Shown one piece after another: positions 1-5,803 of a stretch of 9,313 nucleotides of DNA. The number at the start of each line of letters is the position of its first letter. The stretch's first letter is position 1. The notes under the pieces were generated by a model. It saw nothing but the letters and a program-made list of their open reading frames with translations, was not told the DNA's origin and did not search any database. Origin of the DNA: CAZLLV01 sp964560325 (GTDB lineage: Bacteria; Acidobacteriota; Thermoanaerobaculia; Multivoradales; DATKCC01); contig CAZLLV010000569.1 in NCBI GenBank assembly GCA_964560325.1, forward strand, positions 1 through 9,313. The letters are read 5' to 3'. Both the position numbers and the translations under genes were made by a program.

Positions 1-989
1 CCCGAGAGCGCGTGAAGGCGCGTCAGGCCCCGCAGGGTGGCCTCGAAGGCGCCCGCGCAGACGTGGGCGTCGTGGCGCGCGGCGTCGACGCGATAGCCCG
101 CGGCGGTCGAGGCGACGTGGGTGCCGTGGCCGAAGTCGTCGAGGGTGAGGGCGCCGCCCAGGTTGTAGAAGTAGACGACCTTCCGGTTGTCGTCGGTGGA
201 CGGCGGCGCGACGCCGCCGAGCTGCGGCAACGGCGTGGTGAGGATCGTGCCGGAGCCGCCGAACATCGGGTGCGTGTACTCGAGGCCCGAGTCGACCACC
301 GCCAGATACATGCCCTGGCCCTCGAATCCGTCGACCGAGGTCCAGTCGGTCTCCTCGGGATGCGCCGGGTCGAACCCCGGGTCGCCGCTCGTGAGCGGAT
401 CGAGCTCCTCGACGGCGCCGTACACGTCGAGCCGCCGGTTCGCCGGCGCCGGATCGGACCCGAGCATGTAGTCGACCGAGTTGTCGAGGAAGAAGCGGCC
501 GCGCGCCGGCTCGGTGACGCTCCGGACGCCGGGGAACGCCCGCAGCCGCTCGACCTGCGAATCGGGGAGGTAAGCGACGAAGCCGTTCAGGAGGTAGTGG
601 AACCGGTAGGCGACGCGGTGGGTCGATCCGTCCGGCTGCACCAGCTCGCGGGTGCGCAGGAGGGCGCGGCCGCCGGCGGCGGAGAACCGCTCGAGGAGAG
701 AGCTCTGGAGCGCGAACGCGTCGCGCGCGTGCCCGACCACCGCCGCGTGCCGGTCGAGGCCGGCGGCTCGCTCCTCCGGGCCGAGGGAGACCCGGAAGCC
801 CGGGGCCGCTTCGAGCTCGACGATCCAGGGACGCACCGGCTCGCCGGCCGCGGATCGGAACTCCCGGAGGCCGACGGCCTCCTCAGGGCTCGCGGTGGGC
901 GCGAGCGGCTGCGCGGCGACCGCCGTGACTGCGAGCAGGTGGATGGAGAGAACCCGGCAGAAGAGGCGAAGCCCCGGCATCGAGTGCAT
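1..989 (-). CDS. Secreted S8 (subtilisin-like) serine protease, N-terminal part, cut by the window edge
   Basis: The visible 329 residues begin with a signal peptide (residues 1-26, hydrophobic core LLAVTAVAA, probable cleavage after VAA). A propeptide-like region of the inhibitor I9 type follows (about 50-160). The start of the peptidase S8 domain has the catalytic Asp in AVVDSG (D233) and the catalytic His in FGHGTHVAS (H288). The Ser loop lies beyond position 1 and cannot be checked. The protein should be exported and cut proteins outside the cytoplasm after losing its propeptide. Start: ATG at 989 has GGAGG at 999-995, five nt away; Met4 (980) is the less likely alternative. It follows the patatin gene on the same strand after a 78-nt gap, so co-transcription is possible. 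The residues after the His motif do not show the usual GVAPxA segment, so an insertion there is possible. The long plus-strand frame across this region is antisense and not coding. Confidence 0.9.
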   Translation of the reverse strand, partial: MHSMPGLRLFCRVLSIHLLAVTAVAAQPLAPTASPEEAVGLREFRSAAGEPVRPWIVELEAAPGFRVSLGPEERAAGLDRHAAVVGHARDAFALQSSLLERFSAAGGRALLRTRELVQPDGSTHRVAYRFHYLLNGFVAYLPDSQVERLRAFPGVRSVTEPARGRFFLDNSVDYMLGSDPAPANRRLDVYGAVEELDPLTSGDPGFDPAHPEETDWTSVDGFEGQGMYLAVVDSGLEYTHPMFGGSGTILTTPLPQLGGVAPPSTDDNRKVVYFYNLGGALTLDDFGHGTHVASTAAGYRVDAARHDAHVCAGAFEATLRGLTRLHALS

Positions 990-1040
990 GACGACCTCCG
1001 GAAAGAAAGAGACGACAAAAAGCCGACAAAACAGGTGCAG

Positions 1041-1052
1041 CTCCGGCCGGAG
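1041..1052. repeat. 12-bp perfect palindrome CTCCGGCCGGAG between two minus-strand genes
   Basis: The palindrome has no loop and lies 15 nt past the patatin stop codon. On the minus strand it is followed by two short T-runs, each ending in GTCG (about 1008-1034). It could be a weak terminator or a protein-binding site for the protease gene downstream. The T-runs are too far from the palindrome for a standard intrinsic terminator. Confidence 0.35.
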
Positions 1053-1067
1053 GTTACCACGATGACG

Positions 1068-2282
1068 TCAAGACACGTCGAACAGCGCCACCAGCTCCTC
1101 GATCCGCTCCTCTCCATCGTGCTCGCCGATCTCGATGAGACGGCGGCAGTAGTCGCCCTGGAACATGATCAGCGACAGCAGGTCGGGCGACGAGGTCTCG
1201 CGCGAGCGGAGGCGGCGGACGAGGTAGCGGAAGGCGCGCGGGAGCCGGGGCTCCAGATCGCCCGCGATCGCTCCCAGGTCGCGGGAGGGGCGGATCGCCG
1301 TCACCTCGATCGGGCGCAGGCCGTGGCGCTTCTCCTCCGGCAGCTCGGCGACGAGCGTGTTGATCCGCTCGACCCGCAGGTAGTCCTGGTCGAGGTTGTC
1401 GAGGAAGATCGAGTTCAGGAGCTGGCCGGCGATGGCGAGCGGCGGCGGATAGCCGCGGATCGTCGGCCGGTCGGCCTCGGGGGCCGTACGCCGGTAGCGG
1501 GTCGAGATCGCGAGGATGCGGTCGGCCCCCAGGTGGATGGCGGGGGAGAGCGGCGTGGTGAGCCGCAGACCGCCGTCGCCGTGCCAGCCGGTGCCGAGCT
1601 GGACCGCCGGGAAGAAGATCGGCAGCGCCGCCGAAGCCATCACGTGCTCGACCGTGATCGTGGTCGGCACGCTCCGCCGGTTCGGCCGCTCCCAGGCCTC
1701 GATCTGCCGCCCCTGGATCCAGACCACCGACTGTCCGGTGCCGTAGTTGCTGGTCAGGATGCCGAGGCTGCGCAGGGTGCCGGTCTCGACCGAGCGCGCG
1801 ATCCCCGGAATCTCGCCGCCGGGGCCGGCGTGGAGCGACCGCGTGAGGAGGCCCCGGAGCGGCTCGGTGTCGACCAGCCCCCGGACCTTGGGGGCGAAGG
1901 CGTGGCCGCCGGAGACCAGCCGCCCCGCCCAGCGGCCGACGTTGCCGAGCAGCGAGGAGGTGTCGACCCGGAAGACCTCCGACACCTCGAGGTTGCTCCA
2001 GAGCTCGGTCAGCTCCTCGACCGACTCCTGGAAGCAGCCGGCGTGCGCGGCCATCGAAGCGGCGTTGATCGCGCCCGCCGAGACGCCGGTGAGGATCGGC
2101 ATCCGCAGGTCGGGGATGCGGCGGGCGAGCGCGCGGAGCACGCCGACCTGGTAGGCGGCCCGGGCACCGCCGCCGAAGAGCACGATGGCGGCGCCCCCAC
2201 CGCCGCGGCTGGTGCCGCCGGCGGAGGCGCCGTTCTCGGGGAGCTCTCCGGCCGTGTCCGTCACGAGCGGGCTTTGTACCAC
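1068..2282 (-). CDS. Patatin-like phospholipase family protein
   Basis: This 404-residue predicted lipid acyl hydrolase uses a Ser-Asp catalytic dyad. The oxyanion loop is GGGARAAYQ (residues 37-45), the nucleophile elbow is GVSAG (S68), and the catalytic Asp is in the DGG motif (D236). The C-terminal part, about 275-404, has the pattern seen in bacterial patatin-like proteins: LLNSIFLDNLDQD, then PSRDLG, a LPRAFRYLVRRL helix and a final LIEIGEHD segment. No signal peptide or membrane segment is seen, so it is likely cytosolic or peripheral on the membrane. The listed GTG start at 2282 is uncertain, because a minus-strand terminator ends only 8 nt upstream. GTG at 2264 is an attractive alternative: a TACAAA box (2278-2273) lies 8 nt before it. 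The first 30 residues are low-complexity, so either start leaves the domain whole. Confidence 0.9.
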   Translation of the reverse strand: MVQSPLVTDTAGELPENGASAGGTSRGGGGAAIVLFGGGARAAYQVGVLRALARRIPDLRMPILTGVSAGAINAASMAAHAGCFQESVEELTELWSNLEVSEVFRVDTSSLLGNVGRWAGRLVSGGHAFAPKVRGLVDTEPLRGLLTRSLHAGPGGEIPGIARSVETGTLRSLGILTSNYGTGQSVVWIQGRQIEAWERPNRRSVPTTITVEHVMASAALPIFFPAVQLGTGWHGDGGLRLTTPLSPAIHLGADRILAISTRYRRTAPEADRPTIRGYPPPLAIAGQLLNSIFLDNLDQDYLRVERINTLVAELPEEKRHGLRPIEVTAIRPSRDLGAIAGDLEPRLPRAFRYLVRRLRSRETSSPDLLSLIMFQGDYCRRLIEIGEHDGEERIEELVALFDVS

Positions 2283-2290
2283 GATCGCTC

Positions 2291-2326
2291 AAAAAAACGA
2301 CCGCCTCCCCGGCGGGGGAGGCGGTC
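2291..2326 (-). terminator. Intrinsic terminator for the [2Fe-2S] gene, abutting the patatin start
   Basis: A perfect 12-bp stem (2299-2310 with 2315-2326) closes a 4-nt loop. On the minus strand it is followed by one G and then seven T (2297-2291). This is a textbook Rho-independent terminator for transcription arriving from the iron-sulfur gene. Pyrimidines on the plus-strand side (TCTCTT) are too weak to make it clearly bidirectional. It separates the patatin gene from upstream transcription. Confidence 0.88.
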
Positions 2327-2468
2327 TCTTATCGTCGAACGGGCCGCCGCGCGCTGGCGACCCGGTGTTGTCTCGAAGGGGCTTCGGCTATCGGTGTGGG
2401 ATCTTCGCTGCTGGCCCCGTCGCTCCCGATGAAGAGCAAGCGGTGTGCCAGCGCGATTGGTCAGACCG

Positions 2469-3002
2469 CTAGGCGCCCGGCTCGGGTGCGCCGTAGAGGG
2501 TCTCGCGCTCGGGCGTCCACTCCTCGCCGCGCAGAACGGCGGCGGCGCCTTCGACCGCTTCTACGATCTTGTGGTAACCCGTGCAACGGCACAGGTTCCC
2601 CGCCAGCGCCTCGCGGATCCGTTCGCGCGAGGGGGCGGGCTCGTCCTCCAGGAGCGCCTGCGCGGCCATCAGGATGCCGGGTGTGCAGTAGCCGCACTGG
2701 GCGGCGCCGAGGTCGGCGAAGGCGGCCTGCAACGGGTGCAGCCGGTTGCCCTGCTGGAGGCCCTCGACCGTCTCGATCGACCGGCCGCCCATCTCGGCCG
2801 CCAGCACCAGGCAGGAGAGGACCGGACGGCCGTCGACCCGCACCGTGCAGGTGCCGCACTCGCCGAGCTCGCAGCCGTGCTTGGTGCCGGTCAGCCCGCA
2901 CTCCTCGCGCAGCACCTCGAGCAGCGTGTGGTGCGTCGGAAAGACGACGGGTAGATCCTCGCCGTTCACGCGCAGGGTCAGAGTGGTGTAGCCGTCCGGC
3001 AT
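2469..3002 (-). CDS. (2Fe-2S)-binding subunit of a molybdenum hydroxylase-type dehydrogenase (CoxS/XDH small-subunit family)
   Basis: The 177-residue protein carries both clusters of the family. The N-terminal plant-ferredoxin-type cluster has C44, C49, C52 and C64. The C-terminal helical cluster has C103, C106, C138 and C140 in the motifs QCGYCTPG and NLCRCTGYHKI. In the family this subunit passes electrons from the molybdenum-pterin large subunit to FAD or another acceptor. The length is normal (about 150-180). The start at 3002 gives a clean family N-terminus (MPDGYTTLTLRVNGE); frames extended upstream are Arg/Gly-rich and unlike the family. There is no Shine-Dalgarno site, but TACAAT sits 9 nt before the ATG, suggesting a leaderless mRNA. 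No large or FAD subunit gene adjoins it: a terminator lies downstream and a divergent lipoprotein gene upstream. The substrate cannot be told from this subunit alone. Confidence 0.92.
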   Translation of the reverse strand: MPDGYTTLTLRVNGEDLPVVFPTHHTLLEVLREECGLTGTKHGCELGECGTCTVRVDGRPVLSCLVLAAEMGGRSIETVEGLQQGNRLHPLQAAFADLGAAQCGYCTPGILMAAQALLEDEPAPSRERIREALAGNLCRCTGYHKIVEAVEGAAAVLRGEEWTPERETLYGAPEPGA

Positions 3003-3011
3003 GGCGGCGCG

Positions 3012-3017
3012 ATTGTA
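3012..3017 (-). promoter_or_regulatory. -10 box TACAAT, leaderless promoter of the [2Fe-2S] gene
   Basis: TACAAT reads on the minus strand 9 nt before the ATG at 3002, which places the transcription start within a few bases of the start codon. I see no good -35 hexamer 17 bp upstream. Confidence 0.55.
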
Positions 3018-3035
3018 CAGGACGCCGTCGCCGTG

Positions 3036-3055
3036 CCGCTCCCGTCCGCTCCCGT
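3036..3055. repeat. Tandem 10-bp repeat (CCGCTCCCGT twice) in the divergent promoter region
   Basis: Two exact head-to-tail copies lie between the two divergent -10 boxes. At about one helical turn per copy, they could be an operator for both genes, but a chance repeat in GC-rich DNA is possible. Confidence 0.4.
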
Positions 3056-3060
3056 AAGAT
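3055..3060 (+). promoter_or_regulatory. -10 box TAAGAT, leaderless promoter of the PqqB-like lipoprotein gene
   Basis: TAAGAT ends 7 nt before the ATG at 3068, and no Shine-Dalgarno sequence fits in between. It mirrors the divergent TACAAT box on the other strand. Confidence 0.5.
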
Positions 3061-3067
3061 CGGCGGC

Positions 3068-4099
3068 ATGCTCGCGCTCCCCCGATTCGCTCCGTCCGCC
3101 GCGGCGGGCGTGCTCCTCCTGGCCGCCTTCGCCGGCTGCGCCGGCCGCGAGCCGCAGCCCTCCGCCGCCGCGCCGGAGCCGGCACGCGCCCGCTCCGGGC
3201 CGTACGTTCGCGCCCTCGGCATCGCCCAGGACGGCGGCGTGCCGCAGGCCGGATGCTCCGAGGAGCGCTGCGAGGCGGCCCGGCGCGATCCGAAGCTCGC
3301 GCACCGGGTGGCGAGCCTCGCCGTCGTGCTGCCGGAGAGCGGCCGCGTCTACCTGGTCGACGCGACCCCCGACCTGCCGGCGCAGCTCGCGGCGCTCGCG
3401 GACGTGACCGCCGATCGGCCCGACCGCGACCCGCTCGACGGCGTGCTTCTGACCCACGCCCACATGGGCCACTACCTCGGCCTCGCGTTCTTCGGGTTCG
3501 AGGCGGTGAACACCCGCGACCTGGCCGTCTGGTGCACGCCGCGGATGGCCGCCTTCCTGCGTGAGAACGGGCCGTGGGGCCAGCTCGTCGAGCTGGGCAA
3601 CGTCGAGCTCCGGGAGACGGCGCCGGGAGCGCATGGGAGGCCGGCGGAGGCGGCGAATCCGGGGGAGCGCATAGCGCTCGGCGACGGAGTGACGGCGGAG
3701 GCGATCGCCGTGCCGCACCGGGACGAGTACAGCGATACGGTCGCCTGGAAGCTCCGGGGACCTCGGCGGACGCTCCTCTACGTCCCCGACATCGACGGCT
3801 GGGAGGAGTGGGGAAGCGCGCTCGAACCGGCCTTCGCCGGTGTCGACGTGGCGCTCGTCGACGGCACCTTCTACTCGGACGACGAGCTGCCGGGGCGCGA
3901 CGTGTCGAAGATCGGCCACCCCCGGATCACCGAAAGCGTCGAGCGCTTCGGCCCCGCCGTGCGCGCGGGTGAGCTGGAGGTCGTCTTCACCCACCTCAAC
4001 CACTCGAACCCGGCTCTCGACCTCGGCTCGACCGCCCGCCGCGACCTCGAAACGGCCGGCTTCCGCGTGCTCGCGGAGGGCGAAGAGATCGACCTCTGA
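3068..4099 (+). CDS. PqqB-like MBL-fold metallohydrolase, predicted lipoprotein
   Basis: The 343-residue protein starts with a lipoprotein-type signal ending in LLAAFAGC, so C24 is the likely lipidated residue and the protein is extracytoplasmic. The rest follows the metallo-beta-lactamase fold of PqqB relatives. A Cys pair (C63, C68) follows a GGVPQ segment, as at the zinc-binding N-terminus of PqqB. The metal motif is THAHMGHYLGL (H130, H132, H135), with later candidate ligands H217, D241 and the FTHLNHSNP motif (H309, H312). In the usual HxHxDH motif the Asp is here Gly134, so the second metal site may be altered. No other pqq genes are nearby and true PqqB is cytosolic, so a role in PQQ synthesis is unlikely. 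The substrate is unknown. The longer frame upstream is not coding; this ATG gives the signal peptide. It converges on pdxH with a 14-bp gap. Confidence 0.88.
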   Translation: MLALPRFAPSAAAGVLLLAAFAGCAGREPQPSAAAPEPARARSGPYVRALGIAQDGGVPQAGCSEERCEAARRDPKLAHRVASLAVVLPESGRVYLVDATPDLPAQLAALADVTADRPDRDPLDGVLLTHAHMGHYLGLAFFGFEAVNTRDLAVWCTPRMAAFLRENGPWGQLVELGNVELRETAPGAHGRPAEAANPGERIALGDGVTAEAIAVPHRDEYSDTVAWKLRGPRRTLLYVPDIDGWEEWGSALEPAFAGVDVALVDGTFYSDDELPGRDVSKIGHPRITESVERFGPAVRAGELEVVFTHLNHSNPALDLGSTARRDLETAGFRVLAEGEEIDL

Positions 4100-4113
4100 C
4101 GGCGGGCGGGTGG

Positions 4114-4773
4114 CTACGGGAAGAGCCGCTCGGTGCGCCAGCCGCCGGCGGGGGCGCGGTGGTAGACGATGCGGTCGTGCAGGCGGTACGGGCGGTTCCA
4201 CCAGAACTCGATCCGGTCGGGGACGATCCGGTAGCCGCCCCAGTGCGGTGGGCGCGGGATCTCTCGCCCCTCGTGCTCGGCCTCGACCTCGGCGACGCGG
4301 CCGGCGAGCAGCGCACGCGAGTCGAGCGGCTCGCTCTGGCGCGAGGCCCAGGCGCCGACCTGGCTCATCCGCGGCCGGCTCGCGAAGTAGTCGTCCGACG
4401 CCTCGGGCGAGACCCTCTCGACCGCGCCCTCGACCCGGACCTGCTGCCCGATCGACTCCCAGTAGGCACAGAGCGCGGCCCGGGGGTTGGCGTCGAGCTG
4501 CCGGGCCTTGCGGCTGCCGTAGTTGGTGAAGAAGACGAAGCCGCGCTCGTCGACCTCCTTGAGGAGGACCACCCGGACCGAAGGCGCGCCGTCCGCGTCC
4601 GCAGTGGCGAGCGCGACCGCGGTGGGATCGAGGGGATGCCGCTCCCGCGCGAGCGCCCAGGTCTCGCGGAAGAGCGCGAGCGGGTCGGAATGCGGCTCGA
4701 CCCCGGGATCCACCCCGAGATCCACCTCGAAATCGGGGCTCCTCACCGGGGCCTCGCCGCTCGCGTCGGTCAT
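4114..4773 (-). CDS. pdxH: Pyridoxamine/pyridoxine 5'-phosphate oxidase
   Basis: This FMN-dependent enzyme oxidises pyridoxamine or pyridoxine 5'-phosphate with O2 to pyridoxal 5'-phosphate, the active vitamin B6 cofactor, in the cytosol. At 219 residues it has normal family length. The FMN and substrate regions are recognisable: SVRVVLLKEVDERGFVFFTN (65-84), YGSRKARQL (85-93), and the C-terminal PROSITE-type signature RIEFWWNRPYRLHDR (187-201), ending in RTERLFP. The motif HWGGYRIVP (177-185) is also typical. The first 25 residues are extra and poorly conserved in the family. The start at 4773 has no Shine-Dalgarno site, but TAGACT lies 8 nt upstream. The gene appears to be a single-gene unit. 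Confidence 0.96.
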   Translation of the reverse strand: MTDASGEAPVRSPDFEVDLGVDPGVEPHSDPLALFRETWALARERHPLDPTAVALATADADGAPSVRVVLLKEVDERGFVFFTNYGSRKARQLDANPRAALCAYWESIGQQVRVEGAVERVSPEASDDYFASRPRMSQVGAWASRQSEPLDSRALLAGRVAEVEAEHEGREIPRPPHWGGYRIVPDRIEFWWNRPYRLHDRIVYHRAPAGGWRTERLFP

Positions 4774-4781
4774 CGGCGCGG

Positions 4782-4787
4782 AGTCTA
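4782..4787 (-). promoter_or_regulatory. -10 box TAGACT, leaderless promoter of pdxH
   Basis: TAGACT on the minus strand is 8 nt before the pdxH ATG. The 8 nt between them (CCGCGCCG) contain no ribosome binding site. Confidence 0.5.
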
Positions 4788-4821
4788 GCAGCGGCCGACC
4801 GTTGCTCCGGCGACGGCTCGC

Positions 4822-4835
4822 ACCCGGCGCCGGGT
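4822..4835. repeat. 14-bp perfect palindrome ACCCGGCGCCGGGT upstream of pdxH
   Basis: It lies about 28 bp downstream of the Cys-rich protein gene's stop and 49 bp upstream of the pdxH start. It could be an operator or part of a weak hairpin. No T-run follows it. Confidence 0.35.
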
Positions 4836-4862
4836 CAGGGGTTCAGGTCCGCGATTTCCGGA

Positions 4863-5213
4863 TCAGACCGGGCACGGGTACGGCCGGTAGCCGCACCAGT
4901 AGTACGCGTGGTTGCAGACGGCGTAGCAGTTGTCGAGGAACCAGCACGAGCCGGACTGCGCGGTACAGGAGACCGAGCCGCCGCCGGCGCAGTCCGCGGT
5001 CGCGCCGCAGGAGCCGAACTCGCCGAAGTCGGCGAGCTCCACGCGGCCGTCCTCGAGCGCCTGGGCGAAGGCGGGGGAGGCGTTCTGGCTCATGTCGGGG
5101 GGTGTGAAGAAGGCGGGGTCGCCGGGGGCGGTGGCCCGATCCGGCGAGTCGGCGGCGGCCGGCACGGCCACGAGGACGAGGAGAGCGAACAGCGAGAGCG
5201 TCGTGAGTTTCAT
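4863..5213 (-). CDS. Small secreted protein with eight cysteines, function unknown
   Basis: The 116-residue product has a classic signal peptide (MKLTTLSLFALLVLVAVPAAA, likely cut after residue 21). An acidic, Pro-rich spacer (about 22-66) follows, then a 48-residue Cys-rich tail with C69, C75, C83, C90, C96, C100, C107 and C114. An even number of cysteines in an exported protein suggests up to four disulfides. The tail is also rich in Tyr and Trp (YYWCGYRPYPC). I do not recognise the family. The layout of signal, spacer and Cys knot would suit a secreted mini-protein or a ribosomal peptide precursor, but no modification enzyme lies next to it. The start at 5213 is set by AAGGAGG at 5225-5219 with 5-nt spacing; the longer frame from 5282 would bury the signal peptide. 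Confidence 0.8.
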   Translation of the reverse strand: MKLTTLSLFALLVLVAVPAAADSPDRATAPGDPAFFTPPDMSQNASPAFAQALEDGRVELADFGEFGSCGATADCAGGGSVSCTAQSGSCWFLDNCYAVCNHAYYWCGYRPYPCPV

Positions 5214-5218
5214 CAGTT

Positions 5219-5225
5219 CCTCCTT
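5219..5225 (-). promoter_or_regulatory. Shine-Dalgarno site AAGGAGG of the Cys-rich protein gene
   Basis: A near-perfect anti-16S match five nt before the ATG at 5213. It decides this start over the upstream in-frame ATG at 5282. Confidence 0.85.
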
Positions 5226-5272
5226 GTGTGAGTCATATGCATCGTTCTTCGGCGCCGGGTGCGAGTCGATGC

Positions 5273-5301
5273 ACGGTAACAAGGAAGTTTAAAATTCGCA
5301 A
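5273..5301 (-). promoter_or_regulatory. Sigma70-like promoter for the Cys-rich protein gene
   Basis: On the minus strand TTGCGA (5301-5296) and TACCGT (5278-5273) are separated by 17 bp of AT-rich DNA. This predicts a leader of about 50 nt carrying the Shine-Dalgarno site. The hexamers are only moderate matches. Confidence 0.4.
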
Positions 5302-5332
5302 GAAAGTAAATTCGCGGCTCTCCTGTGACTGC

Positions 5333-5338
5333 TATCCT
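5333..5338 (+). promoter_or_regulatory. -10 box TATCCT, leaderless promoter of arsC and the downstream reductase
   Basis: TATCCT ends 6 nt before the arsC ATG, so transcription should begin at or next to the start codon. No Shine-Dalgarno sequence is present. A poor -35 candidate, TTCGCG, lies at 5311-5316. Confidence 0.5.
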
Positions 5339-5344
5339 GAGCGA

Positions 5345-5794
5345 ATGAGCCGCTCGACCCTCCTCTTCCTCTGCACCGGGAACTCCTGCCGCAGCCAGAT
5401 GGCCGAGGGGTGGGCGCGGCACCTCCGCTCCGGAGAGCTGGAGCCGTTCTCCGCCGGCGTGGCGCCCAAGGGGCTCGATCCGCGGGCGGTCGCCGTGATG
5501 GCGGAGGTCGGGGTCGATCTTTCGGGGCAGCGGTCGAAGTCGCTCGACGAGGTGCTCGCCGAGCGGGGCGGCGACGGCTTCGACTGGGTGGTGACGGTGT
5601 GCGACTCGGCGCGCGAGAGCTGCCCGGTCTTTCCGGGCGAGGCGCAGAAGGCGCACCGGAGCTTCGACGATCCGCCCCACCTCGCCGCCGGCGCCGCCTC
5701 CGAGGAGGAGGCGCTCTCCCACTACCGCCGCGTGCGCGACGAGATCCGCGACTGGGTCGCGACGCTGCCGGGCTCGCTCGAACCGAACGCGTAG
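5345..5794 (+). CDS. arsC: Thioredoxin-coupled-type arsenate reductase / low-molecular-weight phosphatase fold
   Basis: The 149-residue cytosolic enzyme reduces arsenate to arsenite through a relay of three cysteines. It has the phosphatase P-loop CTGNSCRS (C10 nucleophile, R16), followed by the redox pair C86 and C93 in VTVCDSARESCPVFPG. The catalytic Asp is in FDDPP (D108). These match the three cysteines of the staphylococcal thioredoxin-dependent type rather than the glutaredoxin type or a plain tyrosine phosphatase. The start at 5345 places the P-loop at the usual position next to strand 1; the longer frame from 5228 adds 39 residues with no family match. No arsR, arsB or acr3 gene is adjacent. 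It is followed after 9 nt by an aldo/keto reductase gene, forming an operon. Confidence 0.93.
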   Translation: MSRSTLLFLCTGNSCRSQMAEGWARHLRSGELEPFSAGVAPKGLDPRAVAVMAEVGVDLSGQRSKSLDEVLAERGGDGFDWVVTVCDSARESCPVFPGEAQKAHRSFDDPPHLAAGAASEEEALSHYRRVRDEIRDWVATLPGSLEPNA

Positions 5795-5803
5795 GAGGCG
5801 CCG

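Noticed and set aside
12..2432. An 806-residue plus-strand open frame
   Set aside because: It runs antisense to two well-supported genes (protease and patatin) and its translation is a low-complexity run of Arg, Glu, Val and Gly. This is expected opposite GC-rich codons with strong third-base bias.
2327..2468. Possible tRNA-like pieces (TTCGA and a GGTCAGACCGCT-like D-arm motif) in the gap after the [2Fe-2S] gene
   Set aside because: No cloverleaf can be formed with an acceptor stem and anticodon arm at the right distances.
2978..4201. A 407-residue minus-strand frame opposite the PqqB-like gene
   Set aside because: Antisense to a gene with clear metal-binding motifs and a signal peptide; its own translation has no motif.
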